Source of the DNA: a virus
IMG/VR virus record: IMGVR_UViG_3300032050_000177
Coordinates: 1-54,624 of that record
Direction: 5' to 3' (one strand)
Length of the DNA: 54,624 nucleotides
Shown: in pieces, positions 17,235-25,332 of the stretch
Numbering within the stretch: the first letter of the stretch is position 1
How the letters are laid out: each line of letters opens with the position of its first letter
Made by a program: the position numbers and the translations under genes
The notes under the pieces: generated by a model
The model's input: the letters and a program-made list of their open reading frames with translations, nothing else
Told to the model about the DNA's origin: nothing
The model's database searches: none

Positions 17235-17675
17235 CTATTCTCCTTTTATCAAAGCTTTTTCAATATCATTTCTTACCTGTGTAAAATCAAACATGCGACC
17301 AATACCAACAAAAAACCTATACCTACTACATATTTTGAGAAGTTCTACTCCGGGAACTTTATTTAAAACTTCTTTTGTGTAGTGAGTCAAATCAAAGTTT
17401 GTGTGACCAATCCAACAGTCAAAACTAGAAAGCATAGCTATATCATCCATTAACTGGTTTGTTAGTGGGACCATTGGGCTGGCTTTCAGTAGCTTTCTTT
17501 CTTCTTCATATTCTTCATCGTCATACTCTTCTTCATCAGATGAGTCATTTTCTAGAGACTCTATGTGTTGCATGGCAACGTTTTGTATAATATTTGTTAA
17601 TATTGGAGAAGATATCTGTTTTTCTAGATAGTCTTCGTATTTTTGCCAGCCTATTTTCTTTTTAAACTTACTCAT
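17235..17675 (-). CDS. Unknown protein with acidic stretch
   Basis: A 146-residue protein with a Lys-rich start (MSKFKKKIGWQKYEDYLEKQ) and a very acidic run at residues 44-60 (SSDEEEYDDEEYEEE). The C-terminal half is an ordinary mixed globular domain (FDCWIGHTNFDLTHYTKEVL). It ends 4 bases before the sigma factor start, so the two are co-transcribed and perhaps functionally linked, for example as a sigma partner or anti-sigma. No family recognised; that link is inference. Confidence 0.65.
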   Translation of the reverse strand: MSKFKKKIGWQKYEDYLEKQISSPILTNIIQNVAMQHIESLENDSSDEEEYDDEEYEEERKLLKASPMVPLTNQLMDDIAMLSSFDCWIGHTNFDLTHYTKEVLNKVPGVELLKICSRYRFFVGIGRMFDFTQVRNDIEKALIKGE

Positions 17676-17700
17676 TGATACCGCTCCTTTGCTACGTTCA

Positions 17701-18084
17701 TCATAGCATGTCAGAAGGCTTGATACAAGGTTCGTCTTTTACGCTTTCCTTTTGTACTTTAATAACTTTATCTCTAGCACTTTGGCTGACCTGTGTAAAT
17801 ATTTGAATTAATAAATCTTCTCTTCCATCTTCCATAAGTGCGTTTTTAATCATGTTTAATGTTTCAGCATATGTAGCATCTTGGCATAATACATCTAAAA
17901 TATCGCACATTCCTTGGGTGGATGCTTCGTCATAGTCTCTCATAGAAGCATCTATAATAATTTTGCTAGAATTTTCTTCTATATAATAAGTTATAGATGC
18001 TAATACTTTATCATCATTTTCGTTTTCTTCTACCACGCTCACAGGCTTTTTACTGCTGAATAGATTGAATAATTTTTTTAGCAC
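17701..18084 (-). CDS. Unknown acidic alpha-beta protein
   Basis: A 127-residue protein with a basic N-terminus (MLKKLFNLFSSKKP) and a mostly helical body with YIEENSSKIIIDASMRDYDE and LLIQIFTQVSQSARDK. Its start lies inside the 3' end of the glycosyltransferase gene (35-base overlap in another frame), so translation is probably coupled. No family recognised. Cyanophage proteins with this layout are known near structural genes, but I cannot assign one. Confidence 0.65.
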   Translation of the reverse strand: MLKKLFNLFSSKKPVSVVEENENDDKVLASITYYIEENSSKIIIDASMRDYDEASTQGMCDILDVLCQDATYAETLNMIKNALMEDGREDLLIQIFTQVSQSARDKVIKVQKESVKDEPCIKPSDML

Positions 18085-19123
18085 TGTTACTCCATGTAAA
18101 ATTGTTAGCGGTTTGTATACCAGATCTATTTATCTGCAACGTGCTAGACTGTCTAGACTTATGGATATCACGCATAGCTTGTGCCATAAGATCTTTTTGA
18201 TGTTGACCTAATTTTGCCCAATTTCCCTGCCCATGAAACCATTTGTTATCATATGCCGGTTCGTATTTATCTATTGGGATCAGTGTAGAGTTGGTTTCAT
18301 TGCAAAATTCCGTATGTGCAGAATATTTTGTGGTTATAACGGGCTTTCCACAAGCCATCATTTCTAATAACTCTAAATTCCAACCCTCTGCTCTAGACGG
18401 AAAAATGCCGCAGTGCATATCTTTCATAATATTATACACCTGTTGCTGAGTTGGTTGTCTAGGAATAATGGTGATTTTATCTCCTAGTTTTGAGTTTTTA
18501 TATAAATCTTCCCACTTTTTAGATTCTTCTGGAGTATAAAATGGATTTTCACACATCAATACTAGCTCTACATCGTCTTTAATATCAAAAGCTGTATTAA
18601 ATACTTCTACTAAAACATCGTGACCCTTTCTTATCTCCCACTTTCCGCAATTAAAAAATCGTGTAGTTTCGCAATTTTTTGGAAATTCAGACGGTTTAAA
18701 TATATCAAGATCAACACCCAAAGGAATTACGGTTATTTTACTTTGATCTATGTTGAGATTATATAGTATAACATTCTTAGCCCATTCTGAGCATACAAAA
18801 ATATGATCTAGATAGTTTAAATGATGTTTTTCCACCTTATTAAATCTGTCTAGCTCAAATATTGGAAAACCTGCTTTTACTCCGTCGCCAACAAATTGTG
18901 TCATATCATGCTGGTGCCATATTTTTATGCATGGAGCGTTAAAATCTGGCATCTGATTATTTCTGATACATTCAGATATAATATCAGAATCTTCTTGAGT
19001 AGTTACTTGTGGTTGACCTATAGGCCACAAGGCTACGCTTGTTAATTTACTCAAGCTTTTGACTATATTTAGTCCTGTGATCCCATAGCCCAACTGATTT
19101 ATTGGCGAAACTATATTAATCAT
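18050..19123 (-). CDS. GT4-type glycosyltransferase
   Basis: A 357-residue GT-B fold enzyme. The N-terminal half begins with the Rossmann-like GYGITGLNIVKSLSKL, and the C-terminal half carries FFNCGKWEIRKGHDVLVEVF and the nucleotide-sugar site GIFPSRAEGWNLELLEMMAC with Glu246-x7-Glu254, the classic E-x7-E motif of retaining GT4 enzymes. It overlaps the stop of the next glycosyltransferase (4 bases), indicating a pair working together. Target may be phage DNA, virion glycoprotein or host surface glycan; nothing in the sequence decides. Confidence 0.88.
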   Translation of the reverse strand: MINIVSPINQLGYGITGLNIVKSLSKLTSVALWPIGQPQVTTQEDSDIISECIRNNQMPDFNAPCIKIWHQHDMTQFVGDGVKAGFPIFELDRFNKVEKHHLNYLDHIFVCSEWAKNVILYNLNIDQSKITVIPLGVDLDIFKPSEFPKNCETTRFFNCGKWEIRKGHDVLVEVFNTAFDIKDDVELVLMCENPFYTPEESKKWEDLYKNSKLGDKITIIPRQPTQQQVYNIMKDMHCGIFPSRAEGWNLELLEMMACGKPVITTKYSAHTEFCNETNSTLIPIDKYEPAYDNKWFHGQGNWAKLGQHQKDLMAQAMRDIHKSRQSSTLQINRSGIQTANNFTWSNSAKKIIQSIQQ

Positions 19124-20019
19124 TTTGAATACCTATGATGAGAATATGATACTATCATGCTTGGATCTAATATTATTTTTTTATCAAACTGTCTATGAAA
19201 TTCAACATGATCTGGATTTACACATCCTTCTTTAAAACACGTTGATGAGTATTGTTTATCTCCTATATCTGACATTTTGTATATGGCTAATCCACCAAAA
19301 TTAGAATCTACTTCTACGGGATCATCAGCCCTTTGAAACTTAATAAAGTTAAAGTTTTGCAATACAAAGGCATCATAATCATAATTTATACCATTTAATG
19401 GTCTAAATGCAAAAGAGTCATACATCATGTAATCTTCTGGACTTATTTCTTCTAAAGACGCACGATTGGTACATTCAGTAAGAATTCCATATGAAGATAC
19501 ACACGGATTATCTGACTGATTTAGTGTAAATATGCCATGACCAATACCATCATAAGACCAACCGCCCAATAAATCCAAATCTAAAACGCATAGATAATCA
19601 AAGTGCGAAAACTGTTTAGCGTACTGTAGATAATTATTTCTGCAATCGGACAACACTTTGCATCTATTTTCATGCCAAGGGTCTTTTCCGTTCGTCAACC
19701 CAGCCGCGTAGTCTTTGTCTTGTCTCGCCGTTGATATAAAATTCAATTGATCTGATTTATACTTATTTAGTATTTCTACGGTATTATCATCAGAATCGTT
19801 TTCATATATAAAGATGTGATAATCTTTAAACATGTCTCCAGTTCTAAATAATCTAAGAATATTAGTCTCTAGTATGTGTCCAACATTTCTACATATACCA
19901 CAAAATAGAATTCTCTTATCTTTGCATATATTTCTTCCAGTATCTACTTTATATCTATAAATAGACTGTTTTTGTTTAGCTGGAGAAAATATATCTTCTG
20001 GAAAATCTGTAGAAATCAT
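19120..20019 (-). CDS. GT-A type glycosyltransferase
   Basis: A 299-residue protein. Residues 35-100 (ILFCGICRNVGHILETNILR and HIFIYENDSDDNTVEIL) form the nucleotide-sugar fold of GT-A enzymes, and YLCVLDLDLLGG provides a DxD-type metal site near residue 145. A C-terminal segment with NFGGLAIYKM and HVEFHRQF is typical of glycosyltransferases resembling the capsule mannosyltransferase group. It is sandwiched between a GT4 enzyme and a deoxyribosyltransferase-like enzyme with overlapping starts and stops, so the three form one operon. Confidence 0.78.
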   Translation of the reverse strand: MISTDFPEDIFSPAKQKQSIYRYKVDTGRNICKDKRILFCGICRNVGHILETNILRLFRTGDMFKDYHIFIYENDSDDNTVEILNKYKSDQLNFISTARQDKDYAAGLTNGKDPWHENRCKVLSDCRNNYLQYAKQFSHFDYLCVLDLDLLGGWSYDGIGHGIFTLNQSDNPCVSSYGILTECTNRASLEEISPEDYMMYDSFAFRPLNGINYDYDAFVLQNFNFIKFQRADDPVEVDSNFGGLAIYKMSDIGDKQYSSTCFKEGCVNPDHVEFHRQFDKKIILDPSMIVSYSHHRYSK

Positions 20020-20567
20020 GAGTTATATAAGTTAGAGAAAAAGAACCATCTTTGTAGCTGTTGGGTGTCGCTTATACTATTAACGGTGTGAAGATATGAT
20101 ATAATTTCATCCATAGAGCTAAAAATGTGTTCGTGAGGAAGCATAAAAAACATCCAGTTTGGAGCCTTATGCTTTCCTTGCTCACACCATACTAATATGG
20201 GCTTTTTTTGTCGGTTAGCAGTTGTTATTTCCTCATAAGTGCCGCAGGCATGTGTATCTATATCAATATGAGCTATAATAAAATCTGAAATATCAACGCA
20301 TCTTAAATCAGCACTCCTTATAGCACTGAAAGCTGGTCTAATTTTGTGATATTGTCCAGTTTCCTTATAATGTTCTATCCAATGTCTAGCGTCTTCTTCT
20401 GATACGTTCTTGACCATTTTTTTGCACGGGTCAAGAACTTTAACGCCCAAGCTAGATAAGTGTGGAGTTATTCTTTGTCTCCAAGTTACACCACCATCGT
20501 GTACTCTATCCATAGCACCAACTAGATAAACTCTAGTACCTTTAAGATTGTTTATTGTAGAATCCAT
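20016..20567 (-). CDS. Nucleoside 2-deoxyribosyltransferase-like enzyme
   Basis: A 183-residue protein. I choose the start at 20567 (MDSTINNLKGTRVYLVGAMD) because GGAG lies 8 bases upstream; a longer frame to 20600 exists. It has the flavodoxin-like core of the NDT/DUF4406 group: RVYLVGAMDR at the start, an ISDFIIAHIDIDTHACGTYE segment carrying the conserved D and G-T-x-E loop, and a KPILVWCEQG strand. Such enzymes move deoxyribose between bases or cleave N-glycosidic bonds. It overlaps the deaminase-like gene by 26 bases, suggesting joint work on nucleotides. Confidence 0.75.
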   Translation of the reverse strand: MDSTINNLKGTRVYLVGAMDRVHDGGVTWRQRITPHLSSLGVKVLDPCKKMVKNVSEEDARHWIEHYKETGQYHKIRPAFSAIRSADLRCVDISDFIIAHIDIDTHACGTYEEITTANRQKKPILVWCEQGKHKAPNWMFFMLPHEHIFSSMDEIISYLHTVNSISDTQQLQRWFFFSNLYNS

Positions 20568-20958
20568 CGTCCATGCTCCACCATAGTTTATAAATACCAA
20601 GCCCGTTTATCACTTGCTCACACCTTTCGCACGGTTTGCTACATCTTAATTTTCCATGCTTATTCAGTCTTACAATAACCATCCTTAGACTACCATCTAT
20701 ATAATGCTTACCCCATAATCTAGATATTAGATCTGTCTCAGCGTGTAAGTATGGATGCTCCAAATCTGTATTAAATCTTTTTGAAAGCATTAATGCTTGT
20801 GTATGTGTTTTGTCTGGACAGTTTTGCCCAATAGCAAGTAGCTTATTCTTTTTAAAACCAAAAGCAAAATGGAAGAACTTATTCTTACTTTGCCTTTCTT
20901 GTTTGGCTCGCGGTAGCAAGGACAACGCAATTTCAAGTGACTGATCTAATATATTCAT
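20542..20958 (-). CDS. Cytidine/dCMP deaminase-like zinc protein
   Basis: A 138-residue protein of the zinc deaminase superfamily. YLHAETDLISRL supplies the zinc His and proton-shuttling Glu (HAE), and CSKPCERCEQVI supplies the PCxxC pair. Length is close to free-standing cytidine deaminases, but the N-terminal half (LPRAKQERQSKNKFFHFAFG) is unlike comEB-type dCMP deaminase, which is encoded separately at 22571. The substrate is therefore uncertain: cytidine, dCMP, a modified base or RNA are possible. Confidence 0.75.
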   Translation of the reverse strand: MNILDQSLEIALSLLPRAKQERQSKNKFFHFAFGFKKNKLLAIGQNCPDKTHTQALMLSKRFNTDLEHPYLHAETDLISRLWGKHYIDGSLRMVIVRLNKHGKLRCSKPCERCEQVINGLGIYKLWWSMDDGFYNKQS

Positions 20959-20961
20959 AAT

Positions 20962-21303
20962 TTAGTTCTTAAGTGCTATCATCAAAAATTCTTGTACGCT
21001 CGACGGTGGATCGCTCATGGTGCTAAAAATAAACTTAGCTTTCTTTTTTGCTTCTGTTTTCTTCATACCAAGAGCATGAAGAGCCTCTATGCAGTCAAAA
21101 TACAATTGTTGAGATTCAAAACTTGGCTTTGTTGCAACAATCTGTTGAATAATTGGTTGATCTTCAAGGTATCCCATAGTGACTAAATCTAGATTGTGTA
21201 AATTAATAGTTTTACCTTCAAAGTAAGCTTTTCTAGCATAGTAATAAACTAAACCAATAAAAGCTAACATGAAAATAAAGCTGGTATTTTCGTATGGATG
21301 CAT
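20962..21303 (-). CDS. Membrane-anchored protein with RuvA-like C-domain
   Basis: A 113-residue protein. Residues 8-24 form one transmembrane segment (FIFMLAFIGLVYYYARKAYF). Residues 66-95 (YFDCIEALHALGMKKTEAKK) resemble the helical domain III of RuvA, a three-helix domain that binds a partner ATPase (family knowledge). It is the first gene after a strong promoter at 21339-21367. I infer a small membrane adaptor that recruits a DNA or nucleotide enzyme; the role is unknown. Confidence 0.6.
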   Translation of the reverse strand: MHPYENTSFIFMLAFIGLVYYYARKAYFEGKTINLHNLDLVTMGYLEDQPIIQQIVATKPSFESQQLYFDCIEALHALGMKKTEAKKKAKFIFSTMSDPPSSVQEFLMIALKN

Positions 21304-21338
21304 ATTTATTTCTCAAAAAGTGTGATGTCAACCAGTTA

Positions 21339-21367
21339 AGTATACCTTACTTATCGTCTACTGTCAA
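21339..21367 (-). promoter_or_regulatory. Sigma70-type promoter
   Basis: TTGACA (21362-21367), 17-base spacer, TATACT (21339-21344) on the minus strand, in the gap between SSB and the 20962 gene. It would drive the operon from 21303 leftwards. Confidence 0.8.
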
Positions 21368-21376
21368 GCCGTTCTT

Positions 21377-21418
21377 TAAGAAAAATGGCCCGTCAGCATC
21401 CTTGCAAACGGGCCATTC
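21377..21418 (-). terminator. Rho-independent terminator after SSB
   Basis: AATGGCCCGT and ACGGGCCATT form a 10-base-pair stem, followed on the minus strand by a TTTTT run. It ends the SSB operon just upstream of the next promoter. Confidence 0.85.
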
Positions 21419-21441
21419 TAATCACATCTGAACTAATCTTA

Positions 21442-21786
21442 TCACTTCTCGGTCTGTTCTTTACTTTCTTGTGTTACAGTATTTGATGGACCAAGAGAAA
21501 TTTCATCTGCCATTACGCAAATAGAATTCTTAGTGTTTCCATCTTTATCCTGGTAATCATCTATTTTTAGCTTTCCCTGCACCCCTACCAAGCGACCTCT
21601 AGTTAGATGTTCCTTTAATGCTTCCGCCATCTTGCCAAAGCACAAAACATTGAGAAATAGAGTATCTTCATTACGTCTATCATTTACAGCCATGCGAAAT
21701 TTAGCCATAGTTGTACCCTTGTGGGTAACAGTAAGTTCCGCATCTCTTGTGAGTCTACCACAACCAAGCCATGTATTAATATTCAT
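21442..21786 (-). CDS. ssb: Single-stranded DNA-binding protein
   Basis: A 114-residue OB-fold SSB of bacterial type. The start at 21786 (MNINTWLGCGRLTRDAEL) is chosen because TTTGGAGG lies upstream; a longer frame to 21843 overlaps the previous gene. GCGRLTRDAELT, MAKFRMAVNDRRN, FLNVLCFGKMAEAL and GRLVGVQGKLKIDDYQDKDG are the standard SSB signature strands. The acidic tail ends with QESKEQTEK and lacks the usual DDDIPF tip, so contact with host SSB partners may differ. It binds replication intermediates and is followed by a strong terminator. Confidence 0.93.
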   Translation of the reverse strand: MNINTWLGCGRLTRDAELTVTHKGTTMAKFRMAVNDRRNEDTLFLNVLCFGKMAEALKEHLTRGRLVGVQGKLKIDDYQDKDGNTKNSICVMADEISLGPSNTVTQESKEQTEK

Positions 21787-21790
21787 ACTA

Positions 21791-22111
21791 TCATACCTCC
21801 AAAGCTGAACGAATTCTTCCACGAACCACTTGAGTATTTCCATGATTATGTGTAGCTAGAGTAGCACTATATACGCTTCTAGCAAAGTCTCTAGAAATTC
21901 CTAGTAGGCTAGCAGCAAACTCTGTTGACTCTCTAGTGTTTCGGAAAAAACCAAGACCCTTCTTGTGAGCCAGGGCAGTAATTGGATTTAGCTTAAAACC
22001 CTTAAAGTCACCACGCTGAATCTCTGCAACAACCCGATTATCACCGTCAACATCCCAATGATATGAAGAGGCAATATTCTCTAAACTATCAAAAAACTCA
22101 CTATAATTCAT
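21791..22111 (-). CDS. Unknown protein upstream of SSB
   Basis: A 106-residue protein, 4 bases before the SSB start. It is a soluble alpha-beta protein (YHWDVDGDNRVVAEIQRGDF, then FFRNTRESTEFAASLLGISR). The LGISRDFARSVYSA segment could be a helix-turn-helix, so DNA binding is possible. Co-transcribed with SSB, it may act in replication. No family recognised. Confidence 0.65.
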   Translation of the reverse strand: MNYSEFFDSLENIASSYHWDVDGDNRVVAEIQRGDFKGFKLNPITALAHKKGLGFFRNTRESTEFAASLLGISRDFARSVYSATLATHNHGNTQVVRGRIRSALEV

Positions 22112-22136
22112 AACTATTCTCCTAAAAATTACTAAT

Positions 22137-22322
22137 TTATTTATTACTTACTTTCTCACTATCAGAAGCGTCTTCCAACTCTTCTATTTCTTCAAGACCC
22201 TTTTGGATATACGATGTTAGTTTGTTAATTTCATCGTCTATCAACTTTTTTTGATTTTTAAGTTCTTCTATCCTAGCATGAACGTTTTGTAAGTGGGCTT
22301 TTGCCATATCTACTACCGACAT
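22137..22322 (-). CDS. Small coiled-coil protein
   Basis: A 61-residue protein; the start at 22322 (MSVVDMAKAHLQ) is set by a GGAGG site 5 bases upstream, shorter than the frame to 22334. Residues 10-50 form a continuous coiled coil (ARIEELKNQKKLIDDEINKL). Small SlyX-like coiled-coil proteins are common in phages near replication genes. Function unknown. Confidence 0.65.
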   Translation of the reverse strand: MSVVDMAKAHLQNVHARIEELKNQKKLIDDEINKLTSYIQKGLEEIEELEDASDSEKVSNK

Positions 22323-22365
22323 TGTTACCTCCAATATGTTATATCGTGGAACAGAAATAAAAACA

Positions 22366-22569
22366 CTAGTACTTCTGATGATATGTTAAATAGTCTAAAA
22401 CCGCTTGGTGACTCCAAGTTACTTGATAATCACCATCGGTGGCCAGTTCGCAAACTTCTATATATTCCGATTGTAGTTTTGCTAGTATTTTAGCTAATAA
22501 TTCTATTTGATTTTTTTGTACACAATCTTCTACTAAATCTATCATAGCTTTAAGTTTATCATCTGACAT
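22366..22569 (-). CDS. Small unknown helical protein
   Basis: A 67-residue acidic, mainly helical protein (MSDDKLKAMIDLVEDCVQKN, LAKILAKLQSEY). It begins 1 base after the dCMP deaminase stop, so it is co-translated with that enzyme. No family recognised. Confidence 0.6.
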   Translation of the reverse strand: MSDDKLKAMIDLVEDCVQKNQIELLAKILAKLQSEYIEVCELATDGDYQVTWSHQAVLDYLTYHQKY

Positions 22570-22570
22570 A

Positions 22571-23011
22571 TTATTCTTCTTTATATAGGGTAAGATCTAT
22601 ATCACACTCTTTAAATACGTCTTGTGAAACTATAAAGTCTGACTTCCATCTTTCTGGCATATTATCATAAGATACAACTCTGAGTATACCAGCCTGTGCT
22701 ATCATACTAGCACATTTAGGACACGGCATAAATGGATAAGTATAGATTGTACATCCAGTTAGTTCGGTTTTTGCAAACATCAATGCATTACATTCTGCAT
22801 GAATAATAATTTTATATTTTAATTCTCTTTCGTTTAATCTATCGTTATCAATAAGGCCCATTGGAAATCCATTATAACCAAGAGATATAATTCTATTATT
22901 ATAATCTGTTATAACAGCACCAACCTGTGTGGATGGATCTTTTGACCAACCGGCTACAAGTTTAGCTAAATCAAGAAATCTTTTATCCCACTTATAGCTT
23001 GGTGAATTCAT
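22571..23011 (-). CDS. Deoxycytidylate (dCMP) deaminase
   Basis: A 146-residue ComEB/dCMP-type deaminase. DKRFLDLAKLVAGWSKDPST and QVGAVI form the usual start, IIHAECNALMFA holds zinc His and catalytic Glu, and MPCPKCASMIAQAGI gives the second zinc motif (PCxxC). The enzyme converts dCMP to dUMP, the substrate for the ThyX encoded at 27864. Together they supply dTMP independent of the host. Its start overlaps the tiny membrane gene upstream by 20 bases. Confidence 0.92.
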   Translation of the reverse strand: MNSPSYKWDKRFLDLAKLVAGWSKDPSTQVGAVITDYNNRIISLGYNGFPMGLIDNDRLNERELKYKIIIHAECNALMFAKTELTGCTIYTYPFMPCPKCASMIAQAGILRVVSYDNMPERWKSDFIVSQDVFKECDIDLTLYKEE

Positions 23012-23144
23012 ACCATAATAGTCCTAAATTAGCAAAAGCATATCCCATCCACATAACTCCATGAGGATGGTCTTTTTGATAAAAGCACGATAAACTAGTA
23101 ATGGCATATAAACATGTTGATATAATAACACAAGGAATAGCCAT
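22992..23144 (-). CDS. Tiny membrane protein between guaC and dCMP deaminase
   Basis: A 50-residue frame whose ATG overlaps the guaC stop (TAATG) and whose end overlaps the dCMP deaminase start by 20 bases. The product has two short hydrophobic segments (MAIPCVIISTCLYAITSLSC and VMWMGYAFANLGLLWY) around a QKDHPHG loop. Tight double coupling supports a real gene. Function unknown; a membrane anchor for the salvage enzymes is a guess. Confidence 0.6.
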   Translation of the reverse strand: MAIPCVIISTCLYAITSLSCFYQKDHPHGVMWMGYAFANLGLLWYEFTKL

Positions 23145-24265
23145 TATATACTCCTATCAAAATGTACTCTATTTACCTTTATGAATTCGGCACATCTTGG
23201 TAAGTCCTTAAGATTGTTGGCACCAGTATACGCACAGGCACTTCTTATTCCACCAAGTATATCCTCTATTATATTAGAGGCTTGACCCTTATAATCCACT
23301 GTTAATACCCTGCCCTCGCTAGCTCTATAATTTTTAATGCCACCATATTTGTGTTGAGCTTTATGTGAACTCATTCCATAGAATGTTAGAGATTTCTTTC
23401 TTTTAGCTGTTTCGCACCCCGGATCTAATGGTTGCCACCATTCTGAGTGAACTGTTCTATCATTATTGATTATTTGGCATAGATATTCATAATCCCACTC
23501 TCCTTCACACTCTTCTACTCCAGCCAGCATTCCGCCAAGCATAACAAAGTCTGCATTAGCCGCAAATGCCTTTACCACATCCGATGGAGTTCTGCACCCA
23601 CCATCAGCACATATCAAACCAAGTCTTTTATCCTCACTCTTTAAGCCGTGTGCTGCGTGTGAGCATTCTGCTATAGCTGATAATTGTGGATATCCAACGC
23701 CCGTTTTCAACCTAGTCGTGCAGGCTGAACCTGGGCCGATTCCTACCTTCACAATATCAACTCCACCATGAAGAATTAATTCTTGAACCATCTCTGGTGT
23801 GCATACATTGCCAGCCATTATAATTGGTTCGCTACCAAATAAATCTCTTACCTTTTGACAGAAGTTAACAAAGTTATCAGTATAACCATTAGCAACATCT
23901 ATACAAATATTAGGAATAAAATATTTACTAATAAATTGATCTAGTTTATTAATATCTGAATCTTGTATTCCCATACTATACCAACCATAATCAATATCGG
24001 TTGGGTCTAGTTGATAGTCTTCAATGTTATAATGTTTATGTAAACATGTAATGATATTAAATTCTCTTAACGCTTTCATCATTGATAATGTGCCAACAGA
24101 ATCCATGTTTGCAGCCATTATTGGTGTGCCAGACCACTTCCTAGAAGAGTGATAAAAAGAAAACTGCCGATTTACATCAACACAGACCCTTGAGGCGGCT
24201 CGGGATCGCTGTGGAACGAGTAAGACATCATCAAAGTCTAACTTAGTATCATTAATTATTTTCAT
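23144..24265 (-). CDS. guaC: GMP reductase
   Basis: A 373-residue TIM-barrel enzyme of the IMPDH/GMP reductase family. The start at 24265 (MKIINDTKLDFDDVLLVPQR) has an AAAGGA site; an upstream extension would run through tRNA-Tyr and is rejected. KVGIGPGSACTTRLKTGVGY contains the catalytic Cys and the TGVGYPQ stretch characteristic of GMP reductase rather than IMP dehydrogenase, no CBS domains are present, and GGMLAGVEECEG and KKSLTFYGMSSHKAQ match the flap region. It reduces GMP to IMP using NADPH, recycling guanine nucleotides into the adenine pool, which suits an AT-rich phage degrading host nucleotides. Confidence 0.92.
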   Translation of the reverse strand: MKIINDTKLDFDDVLLVPQRSRAASRVCVDVNRQFSFYHSSRKWSGTPIMAANMDSVGTLSMMKALREFNIITCLHKHYNIEDYQLDPTDIDYGWYSMGIQDSDINKLDQFISKYFIPNICIDVANGYTDNFVNFCQKVRDLFGSEPIIMAGNVCTPEMVQELILHGGVDIVKVGIGPGSACTTRLKTGVGYPQLSAIAECSHAAHGLKSEDKRLGLICADGGCRTPSDVVKAFAANADFVMLGGMLAGVEECEGEWDYEYLCQIINNDRTVHSEWWQPLDPGCETAKRKKSLTFYGMSSHKAQHKYGGIKNYRASEGRVLTVDYKGQASNIIEDILGGIRSACAYTGANNLKDLPRCAEFIKVNRVHFDRSI

Positions 24266-24299
24266 ATTATCCTTTGCTATGTAACTATTAGTATCTAGT

Positions 24300-24379
24300 G
24301 GTAGGTGAAGGATTCGAACCTTCGAAGCCGAAACATCTGATTTACAGTCAGACCCCTTTGACCACTCGGGAAACCTACC
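24300..24379 (-). tRNA. tRNA-Tyr (GTA)
   Basis: An 80-base cloverleaf: acceptor GGTAGGT/ACCTACC, anticodon loop CTGTAAA with anticodon GTA, a long variable arm typical of bacterial tRNA-Tyr, and T-arm GAAGG-TTCGAAT-CCTTC. CCA is not encoded. It lies between guaC and the rIIB operon. Confidence 0.95.
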
Positions 24380-24387
24380 TAAATGAG

Positions 24388-24417
24388 ATAACGGGACAGG
24401 TTGCCCCATCCCGTTAT
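24388..24417 (-). terminator. Hairpin after rIIB
   Basis: ATAACGGGA / TCCCGTTAT form a 9-base-pair stem between the end of rIIB and tRNA-Tyr. The following tail is only partly T-rich, so it may be a terminator or a processing site for the tRNA transcript. Confidence 0.6.
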
Positions 24418-24433
24418 ACTCACGTTCAGTAAA

Positions 24434-25309
24434 TTAAACACCAACAAGATCACGACGAGTACGCTTAGAAAGAACTTGATTAATTCTTTCCATCTTTGCA
24501 GTAACCTCAACAACCCACTCGCGGTTACGCTTTTTACGATTCATATGTGAAATATCGTCACTGGTAAGATGAACAGCCTTATCAAAGATTGTATTAAATT
24601 CTGATACAACTTCGTATCGGCAGCATCGCAGCTTTTGGAACTTTGCGTCTGTAGGTACGCTCACAACATCGCGGGGATTTACCTTGCAGATCATCAAACG
24701 ATTTCCGCCATCGTTATCATCATCATCAAGATTAATTCCCCCATAACTCTTAGCATAATCAATAGCCCCAACATGTAGACCAGCACCGCACCCAACGTCA
24801 CGATTATTGTCAACCTTATTTCGCGGAACCTCGCAAACGGAGCCTACACTATTATCAAACTGTCCAGAATAAATATCCTTGTAGTCCTCACGAACAGCCT
24901 TATATGCAAGAAAGTGTCCATCATAAGTAATGGGCATGTTCTTATGCTCCATAAAGTCGAACAATTCAACAATGGCATGATCAGATGGATTCTGACTAAG
25001 ATTATCAAGGAAATTAAGCATTGGCTCAAAGGGAAAGCCCTGCTTAATCATATCCAAGATAGTACCAGTAAACATTTCTGGCATCTGAATACCATCCCAA
25101 TTCAATGATCCAGCATTGCAGTTAACATACCCCTCGCAGTAAGCATTTACATGAGAGATGATATCGTAAGCTGCCTCAAAATGCTCCACATTATTAGTCT
25201 TAAGATGATACACCAGCTTATTATAATTAGGATGAGACTTATTAAAAGAATAGGTCTGATCACTGACCACAGCACTAACCGAACCGTCATTAGCAATAAT
25301 ATATTTCAT
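24434..25309 (-). CDS. rIIB-like protein
   Basis: A 291-residue protein like T4 rIIB and its relatives in large phages. The diagnostic block lies in the second half: HFLAYKAVREDYKDIYSGQF, SVGSVCEVPRNKVDNNRDVG and CGAGLHVGAIDYAKSYGG. It is directly followed upstream by rIIA (24-base gap). In T4, rIIA and rIIB sit at the membrane and counter a resident prophage exclusion system (known biology). Codons here end in C more often than in most neighbours, suggesting selection for strong translation. Confidence 0.88.
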   Translation of the reverse strand: MKYIIANDGSVSAVVSDQTYSFNKSHPNYNKLVYHLKTNNVEHFEAAYDIISHVNAYCEGYVNCNAGSLNWDGIQMPEMFTGTILDMIKQGFPFEPMLNFLDNLSQNPSDHAIVELFDFMEHKNMPITYDGHFLAYKAVREDYKDIYSGQFDNSVGSVCEVPRNKVDNNRDVGCGAGLHVGAIDYAKSYGGINLDDDDNDGGNRLMICKVNPRDVVSVPTDAKFQKLRCCRYEVVSEFNTIFDKAVHLTSDDISHMNRKKRNREWVVEVTAKMERINQVLSKRTRRDLVGV

Positions 25310-25332
25310 AATAGAACTCCTTAGTGTTTAAT

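Noticed and set aside
23144-24265. IMP dehydrogenase as the identity of this gene
   Set aside because: CTTRLKTGVGYPQ and absence of CBS domains fit GMP reductase better.
20016-24265. 2-aminoadenine (Z-genome) pathway
   Set aside because: No PurZ-like adenylosuccinate synthetase or DatZ-like enzyme seen in this window.
24266-24409. N-terminal extension of GMP reductase
   Set aside because: It would translate through tRNA-Tyr; family start and AAAGGA site support 24265.
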